From an uncultured Sphingomonadaceae bacterium (lineage in GTDB: Bacteria > Pseudomonadota > Alphaproteobacteria > Sphingomonadales > Sphingomonadaceae): DNA of 64,000 nucleotides. Under the pieces are notes generated by a model. It was not told the origin of the DNA and ran no database searches. It was given only the letters and a program-made list of their open reading frames with translations. The DNA is taken from assembly GCA_947493215.1 (NCBI GenBank), contig CANLQE010000002.1, positions 248,001 through 312,000 of the forward strand, given 5' to 3'. This document shows positions 36,012 to 45,518 of this stretch, in pieces. Made by a program: the position numbers and the translations under genes. Position 1 is the first letter of the stretch. Each line of letters begins with the position of its first letter.

Positions 36012-38501
36012 TTAGAATTTAAAGGCGGCCTCAACAAACATCTGTCGTCCCCGATTTTGGGTAATCACCCGGTCATCGCCGCCAGCAGGCAGAAACGGCC
36101 TGTCACCGGCAGTGTTGGCCCAAATTTCATCCGTTAGGTTGACACCCACAAGCGACAATTTCCACTTCCCATCGGGGTCACCAATTGAGACAGCGGCGTC
36201 CAAGGTCACATAACTGTCCTGAACAAAGTCGGTGAAATTATTGTTTCCGGCAAAATAGGACGAGCTGTAAGCGGCGTTTCCATTCAAACCGAACTCAATC
36301 GAATCTCCCATCGGCACAGTCCAATCAAACGCGAAGTTGCCAGACCATTTTGGTGCACGTGCCGCGGTTCGGCCATCGAGGTCAACGTCATCAGCATTTC
36401 CGGGAATGCCATCTGGATCCTGAGATATAAACGTATCCGTGAATTTGGCATCAGTATAGCCCAGCGCACCGGAAAAACTGAGGCCGTCCAACGGTGTCCG
36501 CCAGGACCAATCGACATCAAAGCCTTGGGTCGTCAATTCACCGGCGTTAATCGTTAGGAAGCGAACGGCCGCACCGTCGAAATTTTGGACCTGAAGGTCA
36601 TCAAAGACGAAGTAAAAGGCAGCCGTGTTTATCCGGAACGCGCCATTACCGAACAGCGCCTTCACTCCGATTTCGCCGCCTTTAGCCGTTTCCGAGTTGT
36701 AGACTATCGAATCCAAAGCCGCCTGACGTTCCGCATCCGTCCCGAATCCAGGGCTGACAAATTGCAGAGATGCCGTTGGCAAAATGCTGTTATCGACGCC
36801 CCCGGATTTGAAACCGGTTTTGTAAGAAGCATATAAGTTGAGGTCGGGGGTCGCCTGATATTTCAAGGTGACTTCCGGCGAAACATTGCTGTCAGAAAAC
36901 TTGATCGGACCCGTTTGGAAACCTTCCGGAACCACAAATCCAATGCCACCAACAACACCATTTAGAAATGACAGAGCATTGTGAAGCACCGGGAATGATG
37001 TTCTGTGGGTCTTTTGCTCATCCGTCCAGCGCACGCCGCCTGATAGCTCTAGCTGATCAGTAAGATCCAAACTCACACTGCCAAAAAAGGACAACGCTTC
37101 ACTTTTTGTTGAACGATCTGCGACCCAATCATAAGTAATCCCTCGAGAATCTGGGAATAGGAACGTCCCAAGGAATGCATTTTGGGATGTCTGTAAAGGT
37201 TGATTTCTACTTTCCCAAAAACCGCCAACCATGAAATTGAACATACCATCAAAGTCACTGGTTAGCCGGATTTCCTGCGTATATTGTTGCAATGCATCGG
37301 AAAATGGTGCGGGCAAACCGCCCGGGTCACCATTGGGTAAAATACCTACATAGCTAAAGTGATCGAGATGCTCATTTTCGAGGTCTAGATAACCGCTGAC
37401 TGACGATAAGGTCAGGGTGTCACTGAGTTCAAGGTCCATCGCCAAGCGAGCGAAGATCGTGTCTGTTTCGTTATAGGATTGACCGGTGTAACGCCCTGCC
37501 CCAGTGGTTCCTGGCGCAATCACTTGTAGTGCCGGGTGGCCATCGGGGTGAGGATATAGTCCGTCCTGGATGTCACACGCTGCATTTGAGGCAATTGAAA
37601 CACCCGGGAGAGCCAAGAAAACATCATCTGCAACACCGTTGGCGCCACAATCAATGTCGGAGTGCCCCAGCAAGCTATCGCCTTCATTGTGATTATAGTT
37701 CAGCTTAAGATTAGCGGAAAAATTATCCGTCGGATCCCATTGCAAAGTAACCCGGCCAACAAAATTCTTTAGACCTTTGCCTGAATCGGCAAAAACAGAA
37801 GGCGTACCTGCCTCCAGCTCAACATATTTATCGATATCTTGATATTGTGCTGCAACCCGGATGCCCAAGGTGTCAGTGACAGGACCGGAGATATAACCAC
37901 CTACGGTATAGCCCTCCTCTTCAAATTCATAAGAGGCTTTACCGCCAATTTCCCAATCCGCCGTCGGGTTGGCAGACCGAACAGAGAAAACACCGGCCGA
38001 AGCGCTTTTACCGAAGAATAGAGACTGCGGTCCTTTAAGGACGTCAATTTGTTCTACGTCAAAAAAGGATGCCTGCACCAGACGCATCGTGCTGATCGAT
38101 ACACCATCAAAATCGAACGCAACGGCGGAGTCGAAGGCTGCTGAAATATTGGTGGTACCCACGCCGCGCAGGCTAATCTGACCACCAGCACCAGAACCAC
38201 CGACTTGCACGTTTAGGGCCGGGATGCGGCTCACAACATCGGCGACTTCGTTGACCTGAAATTTATCGAGAGTAGCACCGCCAATAGACGTCACCGTAAC
38301 AGGTGTTTCCTGAAGCGTTTCATTTTGTTTGCGAGCCGTTACGATGATTACATTAGCGCTGTTTTCTTCTTCGACAGCGTCTTGCGCAAAGGCCGGCGCG
38401 CTAAAACCGCAAGCGCCAATAGCGACCGCGGAACTCATCAGCGCTGTTCGTATGTTTTTTGAAGTAAAAGTAGAATCGTGGTGACGCGATAAATTATTCA
38501 T
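36012..38501 (-). CDS. TonB-dependent receptor of the P450/CoA catabolic locus
   Basis: The 829-residue precursor has an N-terminal extension and signal peptide (cleavage likely after AFA at 37-39), a TonB-box-like NVIIVTARK at about 50-58, a plug domain (to about 190, with SLRGVGTTN and IDVLKGPQSLFFGKSASAG) and a 22-stranded-type barrel ending VEAAFKF. The start is ATG 38501, because GGGAG lies about 10 bases upstream; the frame extends to 38528. It resembles the plug-only receptors common in sphingomonad catabolic loci, and its position beside SDR, P450 and CoA genes suggests that it imports the hydrophobic substrate of that locus. Ligand unknown. Confidence 0.9.
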   Translation of the reverse strand: MNNLSRHHDSTFTSKNIRTALMSSAVAIGACGFSAPAFAQDAVEEENSANVIIVTARKQNETLQETPVTVTSIGGATLDKFQVNEVADVVSRIPALNVQVGGSGAGGQISLRGVGTTNISAAFDSAVAFDFDGVSISTMRLVQASFFDVEQIDVLKGPQSLFFGKSASAGVFSVRSANPTADWEIGGKASYEFEEEGYTVGGYISGPVTDTLGIRVAAQYQDIDKYVELEAGTPSVFADSGKGLKNFVGRVTLQWDPTDNFSANLKLNYNHNEGDSLLGHSDIDCGANGVADDVFLALPGVSIASNAACDIQDGLYPHPDGHPALQVIAPGTTGAGRYTGQSYNETDTIFARLAMDLELSDTLTLSSVSGYLDLENEHLDHFSYVGILPNGDPGGLPAPFSDALQQYTQEIRLTSDFDGMFNFMVGGFWESRNQPLQTSQNAFLGTFLFPDSRGITYDWVADRSTKSEALSFFGSVSLDLTDQLELSGGVRWTDEQKTHRTSFPVLHNALSFLNGVVGGIGFVVPEGFQTGPIKFSDSNVSPEVTLKYQATPDLNLYASYKTGFKSGGVDNSILPTASLQFVSPGFGTDAERQAALDSIVYNSETAKGGEIGVKALFGNGAFRINTAAFYFVFDDLQVQNFDGAAVRFLTINAGELTTQGFDVDWSWRTPLDGLSFSGALGYTDAKFTDTFISQDPDGIPGNADDVDLDGRTAARAPKWSGNFAFDWTVPMGDSIEFGLNGNAAYSSSYFAGNNNFTDFVQDSYVTLDAAVSIGDPDGKWKLSLVGVNLTDEIWANTAGDRPFLPAGGDDRVITQNRGRQMFVEAAFKF

Positions 38502-38715
38502 TTCAGATATCTCCCAATGCGCAGTCATATTTTTGACTGTTTCGGTTCACATTTTCCCAAATAAAATGTACCGGTTTTCGCTAGCTGATAATGAAAGACG
38601 CTACGGAATAGGCTACTAACCAAACAACTAGGGCAGCGCAAAAAATAGCCAATCCTTCGTTACCTCTTGCTAACGATTTTAATAGGAAGGCTCAAAATCA
38701 GCGATATATCTCACT

Positions 38716-38740
38716 CTCGGTGAGACATTATGACACCGAG
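38716..38740. promoter_or_regulatory. Inverted repeat between the SDR and TonB receptor genes
   Basis: CTCGGTG (38716-38722) and CACCGAG (38734-38740) form a 7-bp inverted repeat with an 11-base spacer. It lies 55 bases after the SDR stop and about 215 bases upstream of the receptor start. It could be an operator or a weak terminator of the SDR unit; no T-run follows. Confidence 0.35.
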
Positions 38741-38794
38741 GTCTGAAGCGATTCAAGCACAACCAAATGACAGCTTTATGTCCATTATAGCCAT

Positions 38795-39568
38795 CTAGCT
38801 TCGCAAGGCGGCGATTTCCCGCAAGCTCTCTTCTCGTGATGCACCGCTAAACCCAAAGAAGTGTGATTGGCCTGTTTCGCCAGTCGGGCCCTGATCAACA
38901 ATATGAAATGTCGCGACCGCAAGATCTTCTGGCTTCATGCCTGCATCCGCCTTTGATGAAGAAACCGCCCGCAACATCGGTGTATCAACCGCGCCAAAAC
39001 AAAATTCGTTAACGCGTATACCCTCACCTTTCAGTTCCACTGCCCAGGTTTGGGTTAAGCGCCACAATCCGAATTTCGCACAATCATAACCGGTCGAGCC
39101 AACGATGTAAGACAGATAATGATCCTTATCCATATGCTCGGTATTCATATTGATGATCACAGGATTTGTAGATTTTCCCAACATCGGAACGGCGGCCAAC
39201 GTGCTGAAAAAAGCTGCGTGCAAACAGGAAACAATGGCGGTCTGAAAAGCCTTTGCCTGGCTTTGATAATCACCGGCAGTGAGTGAGCTGTCATTCCAGA
39301 CCGCGCTATTGTTCACCAGCAGATCGATGTGATCACTCTCGCTAGAAATTTGTCCGAATATCTGGTGTATTGCTTCAGGATCACCGGCATTTGCGGTAAA
39401 ACTGGTGCATTGTCCTCCCGCATCCGCAACCAACTTATCAGTCTCTTCATTGCCAGAGGCGTCATGATCGATATTGAAAACTTGTCCGCCGCGTTCACCA
39501 ACCGATTTGGCTATCGCTTGGCCAATACCAACCGCTCCGCCGGTGATGACTGCTACCAGGTCTGACAT
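38795..39568 (-). CDS. Short-chain dehydrogenase/reductase
   Basis: The 257-residue protein has the classical SDR Rossmann motif T9-G-G-A-V-G-I-G16, the NNS variant of the NNAG motif (N86-N87-S88), and the catalytic Y161-x-x-x-K165 (YDCAK) with a nearby Ser (GSTG, S158). It reversibly oxidises an alcohol to a ketone with NAD(P). It lies 4 bases downstream of the ABM-domain gene, 13 kb from no other dehydrogenase of this type, and probably oxidises an alcohol produced by one of the P450s of the locus. The exact substrate is unknown. Confidence 0.85.
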   Translation of the reverse strand: MSDLVAVITGGAVGIGQAIAKSVGERGGQVFNIDHDASGNEETDKLVADAGGQCTSFTANAGDPEAIHQIFGQISSESDHIDLLVNNSAVWNDSSLTAGDYQSQAKAFQTAIVSCLHAAFFSTLAAVPMLGKSTNPVIINMNTEHMDKDHYLSYIVGSTGYDCAKFGLWRLTQTWAVELKGEGIRVNEFCFGAVDTPMLRAVSSSKADAGMKPEDLAVATFHIVDQGPTGETGQSHFFGFSGASREESLREIAALRS

Positions 39569-39572
39569 GCCG

Positions 39573-39974
39573 CTATCTCCTGCCTGACCACCAACTGGCG
39601 ATTTCGATGGGATAGCGTTCCTGCGCGATCTTTAGATTTTCCTCCATGTCATCTGTCACAGAGGGATCGGTCGTGTGCACCAATCCGCCGCCCGCGCCTT
39701 CAACGGGGTCGACATATTCCAACCTGATATCGGCAATTACATCCGCGAAATCATGACCTTCATGATGATCGGACATTTGATGGCGATAGAAAGCCCATTT
39801 GTCTTCAAAAGACAGCAGGCAATAATAGAAATTTTCGTCCTGCCCTTTCCAATATTCATAGCGCGTAACGCCGGTTTCGGTTTCCAAGGTTTGCTTGACC
39901 ATATCTTGCGTAATCCCTTCAAATTTATCCAGCTTGTTTGGTTTGATGCTGATGTGCGCTAGCAAAGTGGTCAT
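39573..39974 (-). CDS. ABM-domain (dimeric alpha/beta barrel) protein
   Basis: The 133-residue protein begins TTLLAHISIKPNKLDKFE and continues with a GVTRYEYWKGQDENFYYCLLSFEDKWAF-like pattern split over two strands, consistent with an antibiotic-biosynthesis-monooxygenase-type ferredoxin-like fold. Members are cofactor-free monooxygenases, haem degraders or small isomerases; many in catabolic loci are uncharacterised. AGGAA precedes the ATG. It lies 9 bases after the P450 gene and 4 before the SDR gene, so it is co-transcribed with both. Its chemical role is not known. Confidence 0.65.
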   Translation of the reverse strand: MTTLLAHISIKPNKLDKFEGITQDMVKQTLETETGVTRYEYWKGQDENFYYCLLSFEDKWAFYRHQMSDHHEGHDFADVIADIRLEYVDPVEGAGGGLVHTTDPSVTDDMEENLKIAQERYPIEIASWWSGRR

Positions 39975-39983
39975 TCTAAATTC

Positions 39984-41291
39984 CTATGCTTTGGTGAAGG
40001 TCAGGTTGAGTTTGAGGGTACCGAGCATGATCCCGGGTTGATGCAGGAAGTCATTCTCCTCATCATATGCAATGTCGTCCAGTCGATCGAGCAACCGGTT
40101 CCAAGCAATGGTCTGTTCTAGTCGCGACAAACCAGCGCCCGGGCAAACACGTGGACCTGCGGAAAAGGCGAGATGGCGCGTCACCGCCTTGCGATCCAAT
40201 TGAAGCTCTTTTGCATCTTCAAATTCATCCGGGTCGATATTGGCGGCTCCCCAGCGAAGATGAAGCGTCGAACCTGCAGGTACATCCACGCCCTGAAAAA
40301 CCTCATGCTGACTGGTGATGCGTGTCGACAGACCTTGCGTCGGTGATCGCAGCCGCATGGCTTCCTCGATAAAAGTACGGATCAGGCTACGATCCTGTTT
40401 CAGTTTTTGAAATAATCCCGGTCGTTCGCAGATAAGCTGTGCTTGCTCGGCAAGCGCATATTGGGTGGTTTCGAGACCGCCAATAAGCATCGCGTAAACA
40501 ATGCCATTAATCTCGTCATCGGTTAGCTTTCGATCGAGTGCCTTATAGCGGACCTGCGTCAGGAACGAGATCATGTCATCCTGCGGACTGGCCCGCTTTT
40601 CTTTCGTTTTCTGACGCACATAGTCACCAAAACCATCAAGCAATCGCGATTTTTCGCGCGTTTGCTCTTCGGTCAGCTTGTTATTGTGCCCGCAGCCGTG
40701 GACGAAAGCCAATACCTGTGCATTGCCCCAGATTTCCAATTGCGCCGTATCTTCCATCGGAAAACCGAGCACGGACGCCGTGGTCCGTTGCGGTAAGGGA
40801 CGGGCGAATTGTTTCACGAAATCAAGTCCATCGCCGTCAACCCATTGGTCGATCAGATGATCAACATGACCGGTAATCATATCCTCATGCCGTCCAGCAC
40901 CAGGCCCGACCCATGGATCGGTCAGTTCTTGCCGATGTGCGCGCCACAGCTCTGGGGTCGGCCGCAGCGAACATATGGAAATGATCATAGCATCCAAGCC
41001 AGGCATTTCCTGAGGGAGTTTTCCTTCCGCTTCAATTTGTTTGACCAGTAACGAAAGCGTAGGCGGAAAACGGTCCCAATCCTTCACGACCCGCGAAACA
41101 TCTTCATGCTTGGTGAGGATATAGGCATCTTTGTCGGGTGTCAGGCCTTCTCCGGGCAGCCGCAGAACCGGCGATTGCTGATGCAACACATCATAGGCCG
41201 CATACCATTGCTCCGGCGCGCCGGGACCAAATAAGTCCACCTGTTCTGGCGCGTGCGGGCATTGCATCGGTGATGCTGCTCTTTCGGCCAT
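39984..41291 (-). CDS. Cytochrome P450 (first of the locus)
   Basis: The 435-residue soluble P450 has the I-helix oxygen-activation motif GGLETT (271-276), the K-helix E310-x-x-R313, and the haem-binding FSAGPRVCPG with axial C383. Bacterial enzymes of this type insert one oxygen atom into a hydrophobic substrate using electrons from a ferredoxin and its reductase, neither of which is encoded in this locus. The ATG is preceded by the very strong GGAGGAGAG. It heads a minus-strand unit with the ABM-domain and SDR genes and is divergent from the AhpD-like gene and second P450. Confidence 0.9.
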   Translation of the reverse strand: MAERAASPMQCPHAPEQVDLFGPGAPEQWYAAYDVLHQQSPVLRLPGEGLTPDKDAYILTKHEDVSRVVKDWDRFPPTLSLLVKQIEAEGKLPQEMPGLDAMIISICSLRPTPELWRAHRQELTDPWVGPGAGRHEDMITGHVDHLIDQWVDGDGLDFVKQFARPLPQRTTASVLGFPMEDTAQLEIWGNAQVLAFVHGCGHNNKLTEEQTREKSRLLDGFGDYVRQKTKEKRASPQDDMISFLTQVRYKALDRKLTDDEINGIVYAMLIGGLETTQYALAEQAQLICERPGLFQKLKQDRSLIRTFIEEAMRLRSPTQGLSTRITSQHEVFQGVDVPAGSTLHLRWGAANIDPDEFEDAKELQLDRKAVTRHLAFSAGPRVCPGAGLSRLEQTIAWNRLLDRLDDIAYDEENDFLHQPGIMLGTLKLNLTFTKA

Positions 41292-41362
41292 GCTCTCCTC
41301 CTGACTTATCTGTTTATTTCGTCAGTTGTTTCCATGCCATAAAAGAGCATTCTCCGATCAAG

Positions 41363-41381
41363 CTCCATTGGTAAATTGGAG
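41363..41381. promoter_or_regulatory. Small inverted repeat in the divergent P450 promoter region
   Basis: CTCCA-N9-TGGAG (41363-41381) lies in the 109-base gap between the divergent P450 and AhpD-like genes, just before the Shine-Dalgarno of the latter. It may be a regulator site controlling both directions; only the symmetry supports this. Confidence 0.25.
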
Positions 41382-41400
41382 AGGATAAGGAGAGGCGATC

Positions 41401-41991
41401 ATGAGCCGCATTAAAAAATTGCCGACCGAACAATGGGATCCACGCATTGTCGCAGCGGTTAAACCGGAAGAAGCAACAGACCTTGAACAGGGGCTAACGC
41501 GCTTCTTCGCGCATTGCCCTGAACAGGCATTGGGCCTGATGGGTTTTGGCGGTGCGCTAAAGATGAATCGCTCCCTCCCAGATCGGTTGGTTGAACTGGT
41601 CCGCCTGCGTATTGCTTTCTTCAATCAGTGCCGGTCATGCATGGCCATTCGTTATAGTGATGCCTTGGCAGATGGACTCAATGAAGATCTGGTTTGTTCA
41701 TTGGAAAAACCGGCTGAAGCGGAAAACCTGACAGACACAGAGAAAGTGGCCATCCGCTACGGAGAATTATTTGCAACCGATCATTTGGCGATTGATGATG
41801 CCCTATATGACGAGCTGCGGGAGCATTTTTCCGAAGCTCAAATTGTTGAACTAGGCATGACAGTCGCTTTTTTTGTTGGTTTCGGAAGACTCGCCGCAAC
41901 TTGGAAAATGGTCGAGGAACTGCCGACCGCCTTTCAGGATACCGACAAGACGATCGCGCCTTGGGGCGAGGAAGCCATTCACGTTCGTTGA
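41401..41991 (+). CDS. Carboxymuconolactone decarboxylase-family (AhpD-like) protein
   Basis: The 196-residue all-helical protein has the AhpD-type C77-x-x-C80 motif (CRSCMAIRYSD), with R and S instead of the usual His three residues on, so peroxidase activity is less certain than for the other AhpD-like protein of this window. GGAG precedes the ATG. It is the first gene of the plus-strand unit, 17 bases before the second P450. Such proteins recur next to CoA-dependent catabolic genes in sphingomonads, where they may act as decarboxylases or thiol-based protectants. Its function here is unproven. Confidence 0.75.
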   Translation: MSRIKKLPTEQWDPRIVAAVKPEEATDLEQGLTRFFAHCPEQALGLMGFGGALKMNRSLPDRLVELVRLRIAFFNQCRSCMAIRYSDALADGLNEDLVCSLEKPAEAENLTDTEKVAIRYGELFATDHLAIDDALYDELREHFSEAQIVELGMTVAFFVGFGRLAATWKMVEELPTAFQDTDKTIAPWGEEAIHVR

Positions 41992-42008
41992 TATGGGGAG
42001 ACAGAATA

Positions 42009-43280
42009 ATGGCAACCAATGCTGAGCCAGGAATCAATTTGTTCGACGCGGAAACGCAACAATGCCCTTATGATGCCTATAAGGTGCTGCGCGAGGAAGC
42101 CCCGGTCTACAAGCAGCCGGGAACCGATATCTATATTGTGTCGCGATATGAGGACGTCCGTGCCATTTTGATGGATCCAGCGACCTTCCGCAGCGGAGCC
42201 GCAGGCACGGCCTATCGCATGAAAACCGGCAATATCGAACGGCAAAAGAAAATTGCCGCACGCTTCGCAGAAAAAGGGTGGGTGCCAGAACCGACGCTGG
42301 GCAATCGCGACGATCCGGGTCACAAGCAAATGCGAGCCATGTTCAACGAAGCCTTCCGCCCTGCCCGGATAAAAGAGATGGACCCTTTTGTCGAAACGCT
42401 CGCGTTTGAGCTGATTGATGACTTTATTGAAGACGGTCACTGTAATTGGGTGAAGCAATTTTCCGTCCCCCTGCCCCTCTATATTATTGGCGAGCAAATG
42501 GGTGCGAAGCGCGAAGACATGTGGAAGATCAAAGGTTGGACCGATGCTTTCTTCCGGCGGATATCCATGATGCTCGATGAAAAAACCGAATTGCAGATGG
42601 TTGACCGCGAAATTGAAGGGCAACACTATTTTCAGCCAATTTTCGAAGAGCTGCGGGAAAACCCCAATGACGGCTTGCTGAGCGCGCTAGTAAATACGGA
42701 GATTGAAGGATGGGGGCGCCCCCTGACCGATAATGAACTGCATGCCGAAATGATGGCTGATACGTTTGTTGGTGGCAGCGAAACCACAACCAATGCCCTA
42801 TCTGCCGGCATGAAGCTACTCATCGAAAATAAGGACGTCTGGCATCAGCTCCGAAGCGATCCTGACAAATATATGAAAGTCTTTATAGAGGAGGTTCTCC
42901 GGCTGGAGTCGCCGGTGCAAAGCCTCATGCGATTTGTTGCGACAGATACCGAGATTCAGGGCACCAAAATTCCAGCAGGCTCGCTGATAAATATCAGGTT
43001 CGCCGCAGCTAACCGGGATGGTGAACAATTTGAATGGCCAGAAAAACTCGATCTGGATCGCTCTAAACCGGGTTCCCATGTCGCTTTTGGTTCAGGGGTC
43101 CATCATTGCCTTGGGGCGCCGCTGGCCCGGCGTGAACTTATCTGGGGCTTCACTGCAGTCGTGGAGCGGTTCGAGGATATGTGGTTCGCGGAAGGCAAAA
43201 ATAGTTTTGCAATCCATCCTCATTTCTTGCTCCGGTCACTGGAAGAACTTCATATAGAGTTTGAACCCAAAAAACTCTGA
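42009..43280 (+). CDS. Cytochrome P450 (second of the locus)
   Basis: The 423-residue P450 has a C-helix H105-x-x-x-R109, the I-helix GGSETT (255-260), K-helix E295-x-x-R298 and a haem-binding FGSGVHHCLGAPLAR with axial C367. Its arrangement resembles soluble bacterial P450s that use a ferredoxin electron supply. ATG 42009 is chosen because GGGGAG lies just upstream, and the 36 upstream residues of the open frame overlap the previous gene. It is 17 bases after the AhpD-like gene. Only limited similarity to the first P450 is visible, so the two may act at different positions or steps of the substrate. Confidence 0.9.
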   Translation: MATNAEPGINLFDAETQQCPYDAYKVLREEAPVYKQPGTDIYIVSRYEDVRAILMDPATFRSGAAGTAYRMKTGNIERQKKIAARFAEKGWVPEPTLGNRDDPGHKQMRAMFNEAFRPARIKEMDPFVETLAFELIDDFIEDGHCNWVKQFSVPLPLYIIGEQMGAKREDMWKIKGWTDAFFRRISMMLDEKTELQMVDREIEGQHYFQPIFEELRENPNDGLLSALVNTEIEGWGRPLTDNELHAEMMADTFVGGSETTTNALSAGMKLLIENKDVWHQLRSDPDKYMKVFIEEVLRLESPVQSLMRFVATDTEIQGTKIPAGSLINIRFAAANRDGEQFEWPEKLDLDRSKPGSHVAFGSGVHHCLGAPLARRELIWGFTAVVERFEDMWFAEGKNSFAIHPHFLLRSLEELHIEFEPKKL

Positions 43281-43451
43281 CCAGCTAGTCGACAGAGGTA
43301 TATTTCTTGCTGTAATTCCGTTGATATAAAAGCCTGATTTCCAATCGTTATCCTTTGTGATACTCGATAGGCTTGCTCGATATTCGAGCTTAGTCTTTAT
43401 GCCGTGCCGTATCTCTTCGTCACCGAAGCATTTTTCCTGCAGGAGAAGCAA

Positions 43452-45488
43452 ATGTCTGTCGTAACTACTGAAAAACATCAAAACACACTGGTCATCATTT
43501 CGAACAATCCGCCGGTTAATGCTCTTGGCGCAGCCGTTCGTCAGGGATTAGTTGATGGTATTAACGAAGCTCTCTCAGACGATGAGATCGAGGCTGTGGT
43601 CATCAGGTGCGACGGACGCACTTTTTTTGCCGGCGCAGATATTACTGAGTTTGGAAAGCCGATGCAGGGACCCAATCTTGGCGAGGCCATCGATGCGCTA
43701 GAAGCCAGCAACAAGCCTGTCGTTGCCGCGATTCACGGTACCGCACTGGGTGGCGGCTGTGAGGTTGCTCTGGCTTGTCACTATCGAGTTGCAGTTCCAT
43801 CAGCGAAAATGGGGCTGCCGGAAGTCAAGCTCGGCCTAATCCCCGGTGCGGCCGGAACTCAGCGCTTGCCGCGCGTGGTTGGCGCAGAGGCGGCTTTACC
43901 GATGGTGGTTATCGGAAACCCGATTTCCGCGAAAAAAGCCCATGCCATTGGCTTGGTCGACAAGCTGGTTGGTGAAGACAGTCTCGCCGACGATGCGATC
44001 GCCTTTGCACGCGAGCAGATTGGCAAAGAGCCACCGCGCTCGTCCGAAGGCACAGCCAATGAAGATGGTATAAAAAATCCCGCAATATTTGACGAATTCC
44101 GCCAGAAAAACGGTCGCAAAATTCGCGGGTTCGAAGCCCCTGAAGCAGGCATTCAAGCGGTGAAAGCCGCTGGTGAACTATCCTATGCCGATGGAGTCGA
44201 CAAAGAACGGGAATTGTTCACGAAGCTTATGACCGGCACCCAATCTGCTGCGATGCGGCACTATTTCTTTGCCGAGCGCGCGGCCAATAAAATTGACGGC
44301 ATTGATCCAAAAATCGATCTGATCCCGATCAAGAAAGTCGGCATTTTAGGGGCCGGCACCATGGGCGGCGGTATCGGCATGAACTTTCTGTCCGCTGGCA
44401 TTCCCGTAACCATTGTCGAGCTGAAAGAAGAAGCGCTTGATCGCGGCGTCAATGTGATCCGCAAAAATTACGAGAACACCGCCAAACGCGGCCGGATGAC
44501 CGAAGAGCAGGTCGAGGGCGCAATGAGCATATTGACGCCCAGCCTGTCCTATGACGACCTGGCCGACTGCGATCTGGTGATCGAAGCGGTGTTTGAGAAT
44601 ATGGATGTCAAAAAGGAAGTGTTCACCAAGCTGGACGGGATTGTTAAACAGGGCGCGATCCTTGCCAGTAACACCAGCTATCTGAATATTGACGAGATTG
44701 CTGCGGTCACCAAGCGGCCGGAATATGTGCTCGGTCTGCACTTTTTCTCCCCCGCCAATGTGATGAAATTGCTGGAAATCGTGCGCGGCGAGAAGACCGC
44801 TGATGATGTGCTGATGACGGCGATGAAGTTATCCAAGAAAATCGGCAAAGTGGCGGCGGTCTCAGGCGTTTGCCCCGGCTTTATTGGCAACCGGATGCTC
44901 AGCCCGCGCCAGGAGCAAGCCAATCTCATGATCATGGAAGGCGCCAATTATTGGGAAGTCGATGACGTCTTGCTGGAATTTGGTTTCCCGATGGGGCCGT
45001 TCCAAATGTCCGATCTTGCCGGTGTCGATATCGGATGGCATCGCGATCCCGAGCGTATCGAAACATTGCGCGACGCTTTATGCGCTGTGGGTCGCTGGGG
45101 ACAGAAAGTTGGCAAAGGCTTTTATGACTATGATGAAGCGCGGCAACGCACGCCCTCTGACGAAGTCAAACAGATCATTGCTGAATTCGCCGCCAAAGCA
45201 GGCAAAGAACAGCGCGAAATTTCCAAGGATGAAATTCGCGAACGGATGCTCTATCCGATGGTCAACGAAGGGGCGAAAATCCTGGAGGAAGGCATGGCAC
45301 AGCGCGCGAGCGATATCGATGTCGTCTGGATCAACGGCTATGGCTGGCCGCTTTATACCGGCGGTCCGATGTTCTGGGCCGACACGGTTGGGCTCGACAA
45401 TGTCGTCGCCGGTCTGAAAAAACACAATCTACCGGTTGCAGGCCTGCTGCAGGAAAAGGCCGCTGCAGGAGGCACGTTCAACGGATAG
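43452..45488 (+). CDS. Bifunctional enoyl-CoA hydratase/3-hydroxyacyl-CoA dehydrogenase
   Basis: The 678-residue protein joins an enoyl-CoA hydratase domain (about 1-190) with oxyanion-hole loops and the catalytic glutamates E104 (GGCEVALA) and E124 (GLPEVKLGL) to a 3-hydroxyacyl-CoA dehydrogenase (from about 290). The latter has the NAD-binding [12 protein letters not shown] and a catalytic-His region [18 protein letters not shown]. This is the FadB/MFE layout and catalyses the second and third steps of beta-oxidation. AGGAGA six bases before ATG 43452 fixes the start. A CoA ligase gene follows after 30 bases. No acyl-CoA dehydrogenase is encoded in the locus. Confidence 0.9.
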   Translation: MSVVTTEKHQNTLVIISNNPPVNALGAAVRQGLVDGINEALSDDEIEAVVIRCDGRTFFAGADITEFGKPMQGPNLGEAIDALEASNKPVVAAIHGTALGGGCEVALACHYRVAVPSAKMGLPEVKLGLIPGAAGTQRLPRVVGAEAALPMVVIGNPISAKKAHAIGLVDKLVGEDSLADDAIAFAREQIGKEPPRSSEGTANEDGIKNPAIFDEFRQKNGRKIRGFEAPEAGIQAVKAAGELSYADGVDKERELFTKLMTGTQSAAMRHYFFAERAANKIDGIDPKIDLIPIKKVGILGAGTMGGGIGMNFLSAGIPVTIVELKEEALDRGVNVIRKNYENTAKRGRMTEEQVEGAMSILTPSLSYDDLADCDLVIEAVFENMDVKKEVFTKLDGIVKQGAILASNTSYLNIDEIAAVTKRPEYVLGLHFFSPANVMKLLEIVRGEKTADDVLMTAMKLSKKIGKVAAVSGVCPGFIGNRMLSPRQEQANLMIMEGANYWEVDDVLLEFGFPMGPFQMSDLAGVDIGWHRDPERIETLRDALCAVGRWGQKVGKGFYDYDEARQRTPSDEVKQIIAEFAAKAGKEQREISKDEIRERMLYPMVNEGAKILEEGMAQRASDIDVVWINGYGWPLYTGGPMFWADTVGLDNVVAGLKKHNLPVAGLLQEKAAAGGTFNG

Positions 45489-45518
45489 GTTCGCTTATAT
45501 CAATTAGGAGAGAAAAAT

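Noticed and set aside
41290-43280. Glu instead of Asp in both P450 I-helix motifs (GGLETT, GGSETT)
   Set aside because: The family consensus is [A/G]Gx[D/E]TT, so Glu is a normal variant and not a missing catalytic residue.
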